A DNA stretch of 56,803 nucleotides from Firmicutes bacterium CAG:884 (GTDB taxonomy: Bacteria > Bacillota_I > Bacilli_A > RF39 > UBA660). The notes below the pieces were generated by a model. It saw only the letters and a program-made list of their open reading frames with translations. It made no database searches and was not told where the DNA came from. Within the stretch, counting starts at the first letter, position 1. The number at the start of each line of letters is the position of its first letter. The stretch covers positions 1 to 56,803 of the forward strand of contig HF993345.1 of NCBI GenBank assembly GCA_000433875.1, written 5' to 3'. Made by a program: the position numbers and the translations under genes. Below are positions 17,171 through 26,638 of the stretch, piece after piece.

Positions 17171-17371
17171 TTATTTTTCCTCCTTTAGTTCTCTTTCACG
17201 TAAGATTGTTTTAGCACGTGCTACTAAAGTACGTAATTCACGAATACGTGAAGGTTTTTCTAAATTTCCTTTAGCTTGGTTAAATCTTAAGTTAAATAAT
17301 TCTGCTTTGCTTTCTTCAATCTTTTTAAGTAGATCGGCGCTTGATAATTTTCTTAATTCTTCATTTGTCAT
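17171..17371 (-). CDS. rpmC: 50S ribosomal protein L29
   Basis: This 66-residue uL29 is a two-helix protein with LRKLSSADLLKKIEESKAEL and NLRFNQAKGNLEKPSRIRE. It sits near the tunnel exit and helps bind trigger factor and SRP. Its start overlaps the rplP stop by four bases. Confidence 0.97.
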   Translation of the reverse strand: MTNEELRKLSSADLLKKIEESKAELFNLRFNQAKGNLEKPSRIRELRTLVARAKTILRERELKEEK

Positions 17372-17796
17372 GCGACATCACCACTTTCTTCTTTTTTTAC
17401 AAACTTACAAGTTACAGGTAACTTATGCATAGCTAAACGTAGTGCTTCACGAGCAGTTGCTTCATCAACACCAGCTATTTCAAACATAATTTTACCTTTC
17501 TTAACAACGGCAACCCATAATTCTGGTTGACCTTTACCTTTACCCATACGAGTTTCTAGAGGTATTTTTGTTAATGATAAGTGTGGGAATATATTAATCC
17601 ATACCTTACCACCACGTTTCATATAACGTGTCATTGCTACACGAGCTGCTTCGATTTGTTTTTCAGTAATCCAAGCACCTTCTAAAGCCATTAGACCATA
17701 ATCACCAAAGCTTAAAGTTGTATTACCTTTAGCATTTCCATCGTAACGTAAACGATGTGGTCTTCTATATTTAGTTCTTTTTGGTATTACGCCCAT
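17368..17796 (-). CDS. rplP: 50S ribosomal protein L16
   Basis: This 142-residue uL16 has PKRTKYRRPHR at the N-terminus and GGKVWINIFPHLSLTKIPLETRMGKGKG-type sequence in the middle. It lies near the A-site tRNA elbow and is needed late in 50S assembly. I chose the ATG at 17796, with GGAGGT 8 bases upstream. This start lies inside the last 26 bases of rpsC, whose codons thus contain the rplP ribosome binding site. Confidence 0.97.
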   Translation of the reverse strand: MGVIPKRTKYRRPHRLRYDGNAKGNTTLSFGDYGLMALEGAWITEKQIEAARVAMTRYMKRGGKVWINIFPHLSLTKIPLETRMGKGKGQPELWVAVVKKGKIMFEIAGVDEATAREALRLAMHKLPVTCKFVKKEESGDVA

Positions 17797-18448
17797 GTTC
17801 TTTACCTCCTTCTTTCTTTCCAGGAAGTATTTCACCTTTGTAAATCCATACTTTTACACCAATTTTACCGAATGCTGTATCAGCTTCTTTATTAGCATAA
17901 TCGATGTTAGCTCTAATTGTATGAAGTGGTATATTACCTTCTGAATATCCTTCACTTCTAGCAATATCTGCTCCGCCTAAACGTCCAGATACTGATGTTT
18001 TAATTCCTTTTGCTCCGGCTTTCATTGTATTTCTGATAGCTCTCTTTTGTGCAACACGGAATGAAACACGATTTTCAATAGCAGTTGCTATTGATTGCGC
18101 TACTAGGGCTGCATCTAAGTCTGGGTTCTTAACTTCCATTATAGAAATTTGAATTTCTTCATTTACTAATTTATTTAATTCTTTCTTTAATTTTTCAATT
18201 TCATCGCCACCGTGACCAATTACTACACCTGGTTTTGCGGTATTGATGATAACTTCTGTTTTCTTTTGGTTTCTATTAATTAAAATACTTGAAACTGCTG
18301 CTTCTTTTAATCTTTTACTTAAATACTTACGAATTTTTTCATCACTTTGTAAGAAATTAGCAAAATCCTTATTTGAAGCAAACCATTTTGATTCCCAAGT
18401 TTTATTAACACCCATTCTAAATCCTATCGGACTAACTTTTTGACCCAT
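17771..18448 (-). CDS. rpsC: 30S ribosomal protein S3
   Basis: This 225-residue uS3 starts MGQKVSPIGFRMGVNKTW and has a KH domain with the GHGGDEIEKLKKEL loop, then the C-terminal domain with ARSEGYSEGNIPLHTIRANIDY. It lines the mRNA entry site and has helicase function. The Lys-rich C-terminal tail overlaps the rplP start. Confidence 0.98.
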   Translation of the reverse strand: MGQKVSPIGFRMGVNKTWESKWFASNKDFANFLQSDEKIRKYLSKRLKEAAVSSILINRNQKKTEVIINTAKPGVVIGHGGDEIEKLKKELNKLVNEEIQISIMEVKNPDLDAALVAQSIATAIENRVSFRVAQKRAIRNTMKAGAKGIKTSVSGRLGGADIARSEGYSEGNIPLHTIRANIDYANKEADTAFGKIGVKVWIYKGEILPGKKEGGKEHGRNTKKN

Positions 18449-18460
18449 TAGGTTTCCTCC

Positions 18461-18796
18461 TTATTTGTTATCACTTACTACAATTGTGATGTGGCAAGTT
18501 CTTTTCTTTATTGGATCTACGTGTCCACGAGAACCGAATTTCATTCTTTTCATAACGACTCCCTCATTCACGTAAGCTTCCTTAACTATTAGATTTTCTT
18601 TTTCTAAATTTAAATTGTGTTCAGCATTTGCTACTGCTGATTTTAATACTTTACGAATGGCACGCGCAGCATCTTTGTTCAAGTTAGATAAAATATTATC
18701 TGCTTCAACAACGCTTTTTCCACGAATTAAGTCAATTGTTAAACGACATTTACGTGGTGCGATTCTAACTGTATAAGCGATTGCTTTTGCTTCCAT
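18461..18796 (-). CDS. rplV: 50S ribosomal protein L22
   Basis: This 111-residue uL22 has RIAPRKCRLTIDLIRGKSV and the tunnel beta-hairpin MKRMKFGSRGHVDPIKKR, the site of macrolide-resistance changes in other bacteria. It lies 12 bases before rpsC. Confidence 0.98.
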   Translation of the reverse strand: MEAKAIAYTVRIAPRKCRLTIDLIRGKSVVEADNILSNLNKDAARAIRKVLKSAVANAEHNLNLEKENLIVKEAYVNEGVVMKRMKFGSRGHVDPIKKRTCHITIVVSDNK

Positions 18797-18819
18797 GCAT
18801 ATCCTCCTTTATGGTTTTA

Positions 18820-19089
18820 TTACTTTTCCTTTTGATCGCCGTGTCCACCAAACTTACGTGTTGGAACGAACTCTCCTAATTTATGTCCTACCATATCTTC
18901 AGTTATATATACTGGAACAAATTCTTTTCCATTATGTACTGCGAATGTTAGACCTATAAAGTCAGGGAAAATAGTTGAACGACGTGACCATGTTTTTATT
19001 ACTTCTTTTTTAGTAGATGCATTTGCTGCTTCAACTTTCTTCATTAAATGTTCATCAGCAAATGGTCCTTTTTTTAGACTTCTAGCCAT
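18820..19089 (-). CDS. rpsS: 30S ribosomal protein S19
   Basis: This 89-residue uS19 starts MARSLKKGPFADEHLMKK and has TWSRRSTIFPDFIGLTFAVHNGK-type sequence and GEFVPTRKFGGHG. It sits in the 30S head next to S13. Confidence 0.98.
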   Translation of the reverse strand: MARSLKKGPFADEHLMKKVEAANASTKKEVIKTWSRRSTIFPDFIGLTFAVHNGKEFVPVYITEDMVGHKLGEFVPTRKFGGHGDQKEK

Positions 19090-19098
19090 TTAAGTTCC

Positions 19099-19932
19099 TC
19101 ACTTTCTCTTACGTCCACGTACGATTAATTTAGTTGAACTTTTTTTATTCTTACGTGTCTTGTATCCTAATGCAGGTTTACCCCATGGAGTAACTGGTCC
19201 TTTACGTCCGATTGGTGCACGTCCTTCACCACCACCATGAGGGTGATCGTTAGGGTTCATAACTGATCCTCTAACTGTAGGCTTAATTCCCATATGACGA
19301 GTACGTCCAGCTTTTCCTAAATTAACTAATTCGTGATCGGCGTTTCCAACTTCACCAACTGTTGCTCTGCAAGTTGATAATAGTTTACGAACTTCACCAC
19401 TTGTTAATCTTATTAATGTATATTTTCCTTCAGTTCCTAATACTTGAGCGCTTGAACCAGCAGAACGAACTAATTGTCCACCCTTACCAGGTAACATCTC
19501 AATATTATGTATTAATGTTCCTTCAGGAATATTCGCTAGTGCTAAGTTGTTACCAACTAAAATATCAACTTTTTCACCACTTATTATTTTTGAACCAACT
19601 GTTAATCCTTTAGGTGCTAAGATATATCTTTTTTCACCATCAATATAGTTGATTAAAGCGATGTTTGCACTTCTATTTGGATCATATTCAATGCTTGCTA
19701 CATTTCCTACGATACCATCTTTATTTCTCTTGAAATCAATTAAACGATATTTACGTTTTTCACCGCCACCGCGATGTCTTACAGTAATACGTCCTTGATT
19801 ATTACGACCGCTATTTTTCTTTAATACTGTGAGTAATGATTTTTCTGGTGTACTACTAGTAATTTCTTCATTTACTAAGGTAGTCATTCCTCTTAAACCA
19901 TTAGTCATAGGTTTGTAACTTTTTATTGCCAT
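19099..19932 (-). CDS. rplB: 50S ribosomal protein L2
   Basis: This 277-residue uL2 is one of the most conserved 50S proteins and is needed for peptidyl-transferase centre formation. It has TVRHRGGGEKRKYRLIDFKR, the SH3-like second domain and the C-terminal MNPNDHPHGGGEGRAPIGRK signature containing the important His. It lies nine bases before rpsS. Confidence 0.99.
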   Translation of the reverse strand: MAIKSYKPMTNGLRGMTTLVNEEITSSTPEKSLLTVLKKNSGRNNQGRITVRHRGGGEKRKYRLIDFKRNKDGIVGNVASIEYDPNRSANIALINYIDGEKRYILAPKGLTVGSKIISGEKVDILVGNNLALANIPEGTLIHNIEMLPGKGGQLVRSAGSSAQVLGTEGKYTLIRLTSGEVRKLLSTCRATVGEVGNADHELVNLGKAGRTRHMGIKPTVRGSVMNPNDHPHGGGEGRAPIGRKGPVTPWGKPALGYKTRKNKKSSTKLIVRGRKRK

Positions 19933-19950
19933 AATATATCCTCCTTACAA

Positions 19951-20229
19951 CTAATTAAGTTCGATTGAACTACCCTCTTTTAGTGTAACAATAGCTTTTT
20001 TTACTTTGTTTGTTTTACCAGGATAGCGACCAACTCTTTTTTTCTTTGGTCTTACGTTAATTGTATTAACGCTTTCTACTTTTACGTTGAATAATTTTTC
20101 AACAGCGTCTTTTATTTCAATTTTATTTGCTTTAGTATCAACGCTTAACGTTATTTGATTATTATTTTGTGCTATCTCAGAACTCTTTTCAGTAATGATT
20201 GGTCCTTTAATAATGTCATATTTTTTCAT
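19951..20229 (-). CDS. rplW: 50S ribosomal protein L23
   Basis: This 92-residue uL23 has DIIKGPIITEKSSE at the start and VNTINVRPKKKRVGRYPGK in the rRNA-binding loop. It is the main chaperone and SRP docking site at the tunnel exit. Its ATG overlaps the rplD stop by one base. Confidence 0.98.
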   Translation of the reverse strand: MKKYDIIKGPIITEKSSEIAQNNNQITLSVDTKANKIEIKDAVEKLFNVKVESVNTINVRPKKKRVGRYPGKTNKVKKAIVTLKEGSSIELN

Positions 20230-20852
20230 TATTTAAGCGCCTCCTCTACTTGTTTTAGTGCTTTTTCTGTTATAACCATTTTGTCAGATGCAACTATATC
20301 ATACGTATTAATTTCATCTGCTGATAATAACATTACGTTTTCTAGATTTCTTGTTGATAATATTAAGTTATCAGTTAATTCATCAGTTACTAATAATACT
20401 TTTCCCTCAACATTTAATCCTTTTAACATTGCTTTAGCATCTTTTGTCTTATTACCTACTACATTTAAGTTATCAACAACAATTAATTCATTATCAATTA
20501 CTTTATAAGCAAGCGCTGATTTAAGAGCTAAACGTCTTTCTTTTCTATTCATTTTGAAACTATAATCACGATTATGTGGTCCAAATACTATTCCACCGTG
20601 ATACCATTGTGCTGCACGGATAGATCCTTGTCTAGCACGAGCAGTTCCTTTTTGTCTCCAAGGTTTACGTCCACCACCACTTACTTCACTTCTTGTTTTA
20701 GTTTCAGCAGTACCTTGTCTACGACTATTTCTTGCTAAACGAATAGCATCGTATAAAGTTGTATCATTTGGAACTATCCCAAATACCTCTTCACATAAGG
20801 TAATATCATTTACTTTTTCACCTTTAACATTTAAAACTGTTACTTTTTCCAT
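20229..20852 (-). CDS. rplD: 50S ribosomal protein L4
   Basis: This 207-residue uL4 has the long tunnel loop (RSEVSGGGRKPWRQKGTARARQGS) and the globular domain ending LKQVEEALK. L4 represses the S10 operon in several bacteria, which is relevant to the structured leader upstream of rpsJ here. Confidence 0.98.
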   Translation of the reverse strand: MEKVTVLNVKGEKVNDITLCEEVFGIVPNDTTLYDAIRLARNSRRQGTAETKTRSEVSGGGRKPWRQKGTARARQGSIRAAQWYHGGIVFGPHNRDYSFKMNRKERRLALKSALAYKVIDNELIVVDNLNVVGNKTKDAKAMLKGLNVEGKVLLVTDELTDNLILSTRNLENVMLLSADEINTYDIVASDKMVITEKALKQVEEALK

Positions 20853-20863
20853 TTTATTACCTC

Positions 20864-21592
20864 CTATTCATTTACTTCTGTTTCAGTTTGTTCACTTGAA
20901 ACTTCACTTTCTACAACATCTTCAACTGTTATATAATTTAATAATTCTTCAGTTTCATTTACTTTTCCTGGAGTTTTAATAGAAGTTTTAATAAATACTA
21001 AACCTTCTTTTGCTCCTGGAACATTTCCTTTAATTAAGATGCAGTTATTTTCTTTATCAACTTTTACTACTTCAAGATTTTGAATAGTTACAGTTAATAC
21101 ACCCATATGACCTGGTAATTTTTTAGCTTTAAATACTCTCATTGGTCTCATTGTTCCCATTGAACCTGGTTTTCTGTGATAGTGAGAACCATGTCCCATA
21201 GGTCCGCGAGATTGTCCGTGACGAGTAATAACGCCTTCAAATCCGTGTCCTTTTGTAGTTCCTGTTACATCGACTACTTCGCCCTCTGTAAATGAATCTA
21301 CACTAATTTCATCGCCAACATTATAGTTAGCTACGTCTACACCTCTGATTTCTCTAAAGAAGCGCTTAGGTGTAGTGTTTGCTTTCTTGGCATGGCCAAT
21401 AATTGCTTTTGTCGCGTTTTTCTCTTTAATGTTTTCAAAACCTAATTGAATTGCTTCGTAACCATCGTTTTCTTTAGTCTTGATTTGTGTTACAACGTTT
21501 GGTTCAACTTCAATTACTGTTACAGGAATTAATTTTCCAGATTTTGTAAACACTTGAGTCATTCCTTTTTTACGACCTAAGATTCCTTTCAT
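20864..21592 (-). CDS. rplC: 50S ribosomal protein L3 with acidic C-terminal extension
   Basis: This uL3 is 242 residues, about 30 longer than the usual 205-210. The core has GILGRKKGMTQVF and RHGQSRGPMGHGSHYHRKPGSMG-type loop sequence. The extra C-terminus (from about 212) is acidic and Glu/Val/Ser-rich and probably disordered. Similar acidic tails occur in some Mollicutes-related L3 proteins. It lies eight bases after rpsJ. Confidence 0.97.
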   Translation of the reverse strand: MKGILGRKKGMTQVFTKSGKLIPVTVIEVEPNVVTQIKTKENDGYEAIQLGFENIKEKNATKAIIGHAKKANTTPKRFFREIRGVDVANYNVGDEISVDSFTEGEVVDVTGTTKGHGFEGVITRHGQSRGPMGHGSHYHRKPGSMGTMRPMRVFKAKKLPGHMGVLTVTIQNLEVVKVDKENNCILIKGNVPGAKEGLVFIKTSIKTPGKVNETEELLNYITVEDVVESEVSSEQTETEVNE

Positions 21593-21600
21593 ATTTCCTC

Positions 21601-21909
21601 CTATAATTTAATTTGGATGTCAACTCCACTTGGAACATCAACATGTTTTAATGCGTCAATTGTTTCCTTACTTGGATCAATAACATCGATTAGTCTTTTG
21701 TGTGTTCTTTTTTCAAATTGCTCACGTGAATCCTTATCTTTGTGAACAGCCCTTAAAATTGTAATTTTTTCAACATCAGTTGGTAATGGTACAGGTCCAC
21801 TTACTTTTCCGCCTGTTCTCTTAACTGTGTCAACAATTTTAGCACATGCTGTGTCCAAACTTTTATGTTCATATGCTTGTAATTTGATGCGAACTTTAGT
21901 TTTTGACAT
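21601..21909 (-). CDS. rpsJ: 30S ribosomal protein S10
   Basis: This 102-residue uS10 starts MSKTKVRIKLQAYEHKSLD and contains SGPVPLPTDVEKITILRAVHKDKDSREQF-type sequence. It is the first gene of the operon; its homologue is also NusE in antitermination. I chose the ATG at 21909, with GAAGGAGG eight bases upstream. The longer frame to 22041 runs through the leader RNA and is not coding. Confidence 0.98.
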   Translation of the reverse strand: MSKTKVRIKLQAYEHKSLDTACAKIVDTVKRTGGKVSGPVPLPTDVEKITILRAVHKDKDSREQFEKRTHKRLIDVIDPSKETIDALKHVDVPSGVDIQIKL

Positions 21910-22037
21910 TTCGTATCCTCCTTCGCCTATATCTAAGTACAGACTCGCTCCGTGCAAAAACCCGATATTCAGTTTAATTTTTACTAGCAACTTAACCTGG
22001 TGTATCGACAACCTTGCACATCTCTGCGTTCCACACA
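21910..22037 (-). promoter_or_regulatory. structured 5' leader of the S10 operon
   Basis: About 130 bases of untranslated leader separate the promoter from rpsJ. GTGCAA near the start (complement of 22014-22019) can pair with TTGCAC (complement of 21952-21957) and close a domain of about 55 bases. In many bacteria the S10 leader is bound by L4 and controls the operon. That this one does the same is inference. Confidence 0.5.
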
Positions 22038-22043
22038 TCAATG

Positions 22044-22072
22044 ATTATAAGGGAAAATAAAAGAAAATGCAA
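22044..22072 (-). promoter_or_regulatory. S10 operon promoter
   Basis: On the minus strand TTGCAT (22067-22072) is followed after exactly 17 bases by a perfect TATAAT (22044-22049). It is the only strong promoter upstream of the 29-gene ribosomal cluster. Confidence 0.85.
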
Positions 22073-22199
22073 GTTATTTTGAACATTTTTTTCATTTTTT
22101 TGCATTTTCTTTACTTTTTATTAATTTTCGGTAACCCACTTTCTAAAATATATGCATTGAAAAGAAGAACAATGAAAAAAATATAACATAAAAATAAAT

Positions 22200-22235
22200 T
22201 AAATTAAAAACAAAATACATACAAAGTATTTTGTT
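22200..22235 (-). terminator. terminator of the BspA-like gene
   Basis: On the minus strand a perfect 11-bp stem AAACAAAATAC/GTATTTTGTTT with a 7-base loop is followed by TTTAATT, eight bases after the stop codon. Confidence 0.8.
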
Positions 22236-22243
22236 TTATTTTT

Positions 22244-25200
22244 CTAAGATACTACTGAACCTTTAGTTATTTTTGAACTCGTTGATTTCGTTAGTATCAT
22301 TTTATCAACTAAACTTGATGCAACGCTTGTATAGTTAAGTGTAATACCAACCCCTGTATTTTCTGAAGTCAAAGCAGCATTTGTAAACATTCCTGTACAA
22401 GTAGCGCTCGCACTTCTTATTGTAAGGGTGACATTTACACCTCTTGTATCTTTAAACATATAATTATAATTTGTTACTTTTGATGTATCAAATGAATCAT
22501 TTGCTATGCTTATACCAAGTAAATTACCGAAATTACTAAACATATATGATGAATCAGCTGGTGCATATATTTTCTCAGTACTTGCTATTGTTAATCTATA
22601 AAGGGTATTACCACTTGAATCGCTTCCTGATATCTCTAACCATGCATATACTTTTGCACTTTGATTGCTTGCGTATGATATATCCCAACATTTTGTTGAT
22701 TCAGTACAGTTATTTGGTTTATTAGTTAAGTTATCTTTTATGTTTATATTTCTAATATAATCTTTATATTGCCAGAAATATCTTAATGAATAAGAACCAC
22801 TAGAATTAACTTTATAGCCATTTTTTATCATCGTTACTGCATCAGCACCTATTACTGAGTCATCCGTTTTACCAAGAACAACATTAGCGCCCGATGTCTT
22901 AGTACTAACCATACTAGATGCTTTACTATATTTACCAGATGAATAATTTACAGTAATTTTTGAACCAGATACTGTTGCAGCATTCGTAAACACATTAGCA
23001 TGTGTACCATTAGTTGTCCTAATAGTAATTGTTGTAATCATTTTTGTACATCCGTTAAATGCATTATTAAAGTTTGTTACACTAGTTGTATCAAAATTAC
23101 TTAAATCAAGATTAGTTAAACTACTACAATTATAGAAAATGCAGTCCAAATTTGTAACTTTTGAAGTATCAAGATTTTTAATATTTAAACTAGCAAGATT
23201 AGAGCAATCTCTAAACATGCCTGACATATTTGTTACTTTGGATGTATTAAATCCACTCAAATCAAGACTAACTAAACCTGTACTTGCCCAGAACATATGA
23301 GAAATTGATGTTGCATTTGATGTATCAATTGTACTTAAATCAAGTGTTTTCATACTTTCTAAATATGAGAATAAATATTCCATATTTGTCGCACTCGATG
23401 TATTTATTGTACTTAAATCAAGCGAAGTTAACGAAGTAAGTTTTTAGAACATAAACTTCATATTTTCAACTTTAGAAGTATCAAAATGATCATTAAAGTT
23501 AATTGCAACCACATTTGTAAAACTATATAATAAAGCAGTACTATTAACTGGTGCATATATTTTAAGTGGACTAGCAATATATAAGTTATATAATGTATTA
23601 TTAGAACTATCTTTATATCCACTATCAATCATATAAGCAAATACTTTAGCATTTTGTGTTGAACTATAAGATATATCAAAGCATCTATTAGCTTCTGTAC
23701 AACTATTTGGTTTCTTACTTAAATAATCAGTAAATGTAATTGTTCTTATATAATCTCTATATGCCGGTTTCCATATTTCTGTTTTTAATGCATCATCACT
23801 ATTAAAACCATCCTTCATGTATGTAGGTGTTCCATCATCAAACACAACATTATCAATTGCATTTTTAGTTGCAACTATAGAAGCAGTTATTGTTTTAGCA
23901 GCATCAGTTGCCGTAACAATAATCGTTGCAGAGCCAACATTTGCTGAATTTTTAAACGCATCAGTATATTCTGTTATATTAGCATTAGATATTTTTATTT
24001 TCGTACTTAATTTAGCGCAATTATTAAACATATATGACATATTAGTTAAACTAGAAGTATCAAAGATACCTAAATCAAGTTTACTTAAGTTTGTGCATCC
24101 AGAAAACATAATGCTCATATCAGTTACTTTTGATGTATTAAAATTACTTAAATCTAAACTTGTTAAAGAAGAACATTTCCAAAACATCGCATTCATACTT
24201 GTTACTTTTGATGTGTTAAAATTACTTATATCCAAACTTGTTAAAGATGTACATCCGGAAAACATACTTACTAAAGATGTTGCTTGTGATGTATTAAAAC
24301 TACTTAAATCAATCAGAGATAATTTCGAGCAATTACCAAACATAGCACTAAAATTAGCTGCTTTAGTTGTGTTAAGATTTGATACATTTATACTTTTTAA
24401 AGATGAACATCCATAAAACAGACTATGTACTGATAATACGTTTGATGTATCAAAACTGCTTATATTTACCGATTGAAGAGATGTACAACTATCAAACATT
24501 GCTCCTATATTTTCAACTGCAGTAGTATTAAAACTAGATAAATCCAAATTAACTAGTGATGAATCTTCCGTAAACATCATAAGCATTGTTTGTGTCTTTA
24601 CTGTATTAAACAAATCATTAAAATTAATAGATACTAAATTAGTAAACTGTCCAAATAATTTATAACAATCTGTTGGTGCCATTATTTCATAATCACTTAC
24701 TATATATAAATTGTATAATGTTTTAGTTGAATCAGTTTTATCTTTCAAACCACTATCTATTAAATAACCATATACCTTTTTAGTTTGTGTTGTACTAGCG
24801 GATATATCCCAACATAAATTAGCTTCATTGCAAGTACTTGGCAAGTTACTTAAATTATTTTGAAATGTAATAGTTCTTATATATGGTCTATAAGTATCAT
24901 TCCAAAATTCAGTACCACTTTTTCCATTTTTCATATCAGCGCCATTTACAGTTCTACTCTTTAAAACCAAATTAGCAGATATCGTTTTTCCAATAAATAA
25001 AGAATCATTTTCATCACTAACACTACCATCCCAATACCAATAGATTGTAACACTATCAGTCTTAGTATCAGCAGCATTAAAATACTTTGTATAATTATTA
25101 AACGGACTCACATTATCATCAGCTGCCAAAAATTTAAAACCATCAGGTAAGCTAACCCTTTCAATATTTATACTATACTGAGCATCACTAGAAGTATCAG

Positions 25201-25468
25201 GCATATTAACATTAACCTTAAAACTTCCCTTATCATACGGTTTTAAATTACTACCCAAATTAATTTTAGTATTTGATATAGCATCACTAGTAATATTAAA
25301 ATTATATGTAGCAGTACTAGCAGTTATCGTTCCATTTGCGCCGAATCTATAATAAGCAATCGTACCAGAAAGGCTTATCATCAAAAGCAATACCATACAC
25401 ATGAAACCATAAAATCTTTTATTGTTTGTAAAAATACTATTTTTTTTCAAATTTTTTTTCATTTTCAT
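22244..25468 (-). pseudogene. BspA-like leucine-rich repeat surface protein, interrupted by one in-frame stop
   Basis: Two frames in the same phase form one gene of 1074 codons, split only by a TAA at 23444-23446. Sequence on both sides is continuous repeat: DTSKVENMKFMF, stop, KLTSLTSLDLSTINTSSATN. The N-terminus has a basic start, a hydrophobic helix (about 19-40) and LSGTIAYYRFGANGT, resembling surface proteins of the SipW/TasA type. Then come three modules, each with a domain like RPYIRTITFQNNLS..P..C followed by 23-24-residue DUF285/BspA repeats (SLTSLDLSNFNTSKVTSMN.MF). BspA proteins are exported and bind host or matrix proteins. No sortase or anchoring motif is seen at the C-terminus. 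It may be a pseudogene, a recent nonsense allele or a sequence error. Confidence 0.8.
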
Positions 25469-25490
25469 TGCAACACCTTATTCTAAAATA

Positions 25491-25519
25491 ATTCTACCAT
25501 TTTAATTAAATTAATTCAA
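25491..25519 (-). promoter_or_regulatory. promoter of the BspA-like gene
   Basis: On the minus strand TTGAAT (25514-25519) and TAGAAT (25491-25496) are 17 bases apart, 22 bases before the start codon. Confidence 0.55.
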
Positions 25520-25533
25520 GACTTTTTCAATAT

Positions 25534-25983
25534 TTATCTATTTAATATAAATACTTGATAATTTAAATAAAAAGCAAATAATAACCATAATATATAAGGT
25601 ATTTGTAAATAAAAAGCTTTTTTATCAATTTTAAAATACTCTATCATCATTAATATAACAAAAAGAGTTAAAATAACTAACCATATCAAAGCAATCAAAT
25701 ATTCCTTAGCATTAAAAAATATAAAAGGCCATATTAAATTTATACCTAAACCTATATAATATATTAAATTAGGAACCTCTTTTTTACCATTTTTATTTAT
25801 CAAATAATTTGATACCCCAAGTAATATATATAATATAGTCCAAACAATCGGAAAAACAATCTTTGCCGGACTCAAAGTAGGTTTGATTATATTATCATAC
25901 AAATTAGTTTTAATTAATAAACTAGTTAAAAAACCCAAACCCAAAGGAATTATAATAGCTTTTATCAAATCTTTAACTTTCAC
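25534..25983 (-). CDS. tspO: TspO/MBR family membrane protein
   Basis: This 149-residue protein has five hydrophobic segments and the TspO/MBR motifs: PTLSPAKIVFPIVWTILYILLG in the loop and second helix, and NLIWPFIFF in the third. The family binds porphyrins and related ligands in the membrane and acts in stress or tetrapyrrole handling. The usual second Trp (W..PP..W) position is partly altered. It stands alone between the BspA-like gene and the lipoprotein gene. Confidence 0.85.
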   Translation of the reverse strand: MKVKDLIKAIIIPLGLGFLTSLLIKTNLYDNIIKPTLSPAKIVFPIVWTILYILLGVSNYLINKNGKKEVPNLIYYIGLGINLIWPFIFFNAKEYLIALIWLVILTLFVILMMIEYFKIDKKAFYLQIPYILWLLFAFYLNYQVFILNR

Positions 25984-26024
25984 ATTATCACCCTTATAAT
26001 TATATGTATTTTTTCAAATATTAT

Positions 26025-26048
26025 AAAAAGGAAAGTCAAAACTTTCCT
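26025..26048 (-). terminator. terminator of the lipoprotein gene
   Basis: On the minus strand AGGAAAGT/ACTTTCCT with loop TTTG is followed by TTTTTA. The TAG stop is part of the ascending arm. Confidence 0.8.
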
Positions 26049-26580
26049 ATTTTACTTTATAATTCGATATTTTCCATTCATCATTTTCTCTTTCAAGTTC
26101 AAATGGATTAGTAGTTAAAGAAGAATTCTTACACTTTTCATTTTCCATCTTTGTACATTTATATAACAAAATATTATATTTTATTTTATCCTCAGTAATT
26201 GATATTTCCGTATAATTAATCTCATCATAATCAGCCTTTGTCCTAGGTAAACTACTAGAATAATAAACATCATCCTTAAATAAAACATTATTATCTTCAT
26301 TATATTTATCTAACATTTTTTTCGTATATATACCAGTTAACTCCTGATAATTTGAAAGCGTATAATATCTCTTTTCATTCTCATATATAGTAGGCATTGT
26401 ACCCGTTATTTCCGTATAAGAATCCTCCATTTGTTTATATCTTTCCTTAATAATTTCAAGAGCCTGTTCACTAGTAACTATATTTTTTTCATTCTTAGTT
26501 TGAGGTTCAACCCTCACTTCTTTATATAAACTGCATCCTGTTAGTAAAAGGATAGCAGGGATCGCTAATAACTTTTTCAT
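26047..26580 (-). CDS. IseA-like (DL-endopeptidase inhibitor family) lipoprotein
   Basis: This 177-residue protein has a lipoprotein signal peptide with lipobox LLTGC at 13-17. The mature part resembles the IseA/YoeB family, which inhibits cell-wall DL-endopeptidases: YTLSNYQELTGIYTKKMLDKY, then NNVLFKDDVYYSSSLPR. Family members are longer by a second half-repeat in Bacillus. The role would be to restrain wall hydrolases at the membrane surface. The similarity is judged by eye and is moderate. Confidence 0.55.
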   Translation of the reverse strand: MKKLLAIPAILLLTGCSLYKEVRVEPQTKNEKNIVTSEQALEIIKERYKQMEDSYTEITGTMPTIYENEKRYYTLSNYQELTGIYTKKMLDKYNEDNNVLFKDDVYYSSSLPRTKADYDEINYTEISITEDKIKYNILLYKCTKMENEKCKNSSLTTNPFELERENDEWKISNYKVK

Positions 26581-26638
26581 CTTTATTTCCTTTCATTTTC
26601 TATTAGCATTATATAATATTTTTATTTTTTTGTAAATA

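Noticed and set aside
21910..22041. N-terminal extension of rpsJ to 22041
   Set aside because: The extra residues do not resemble S10, overlap the promoter and leader, and the ribosome binding site lies before 21909.
23817..24416. 199-residue plus-strand frame opposite the BspA-like gene
   Set aside because: It is antisense to the repeat array and arises from the repeat codons; no start signals.
4293..25468. Alternative genetic code suggested by in-frame TAA and TAG codons
   Set aside because: The interrupting codons are both TAA and TAG, and many intact genes end normally with TAA, TAG and TGA. Decay of two genes explains the data better.
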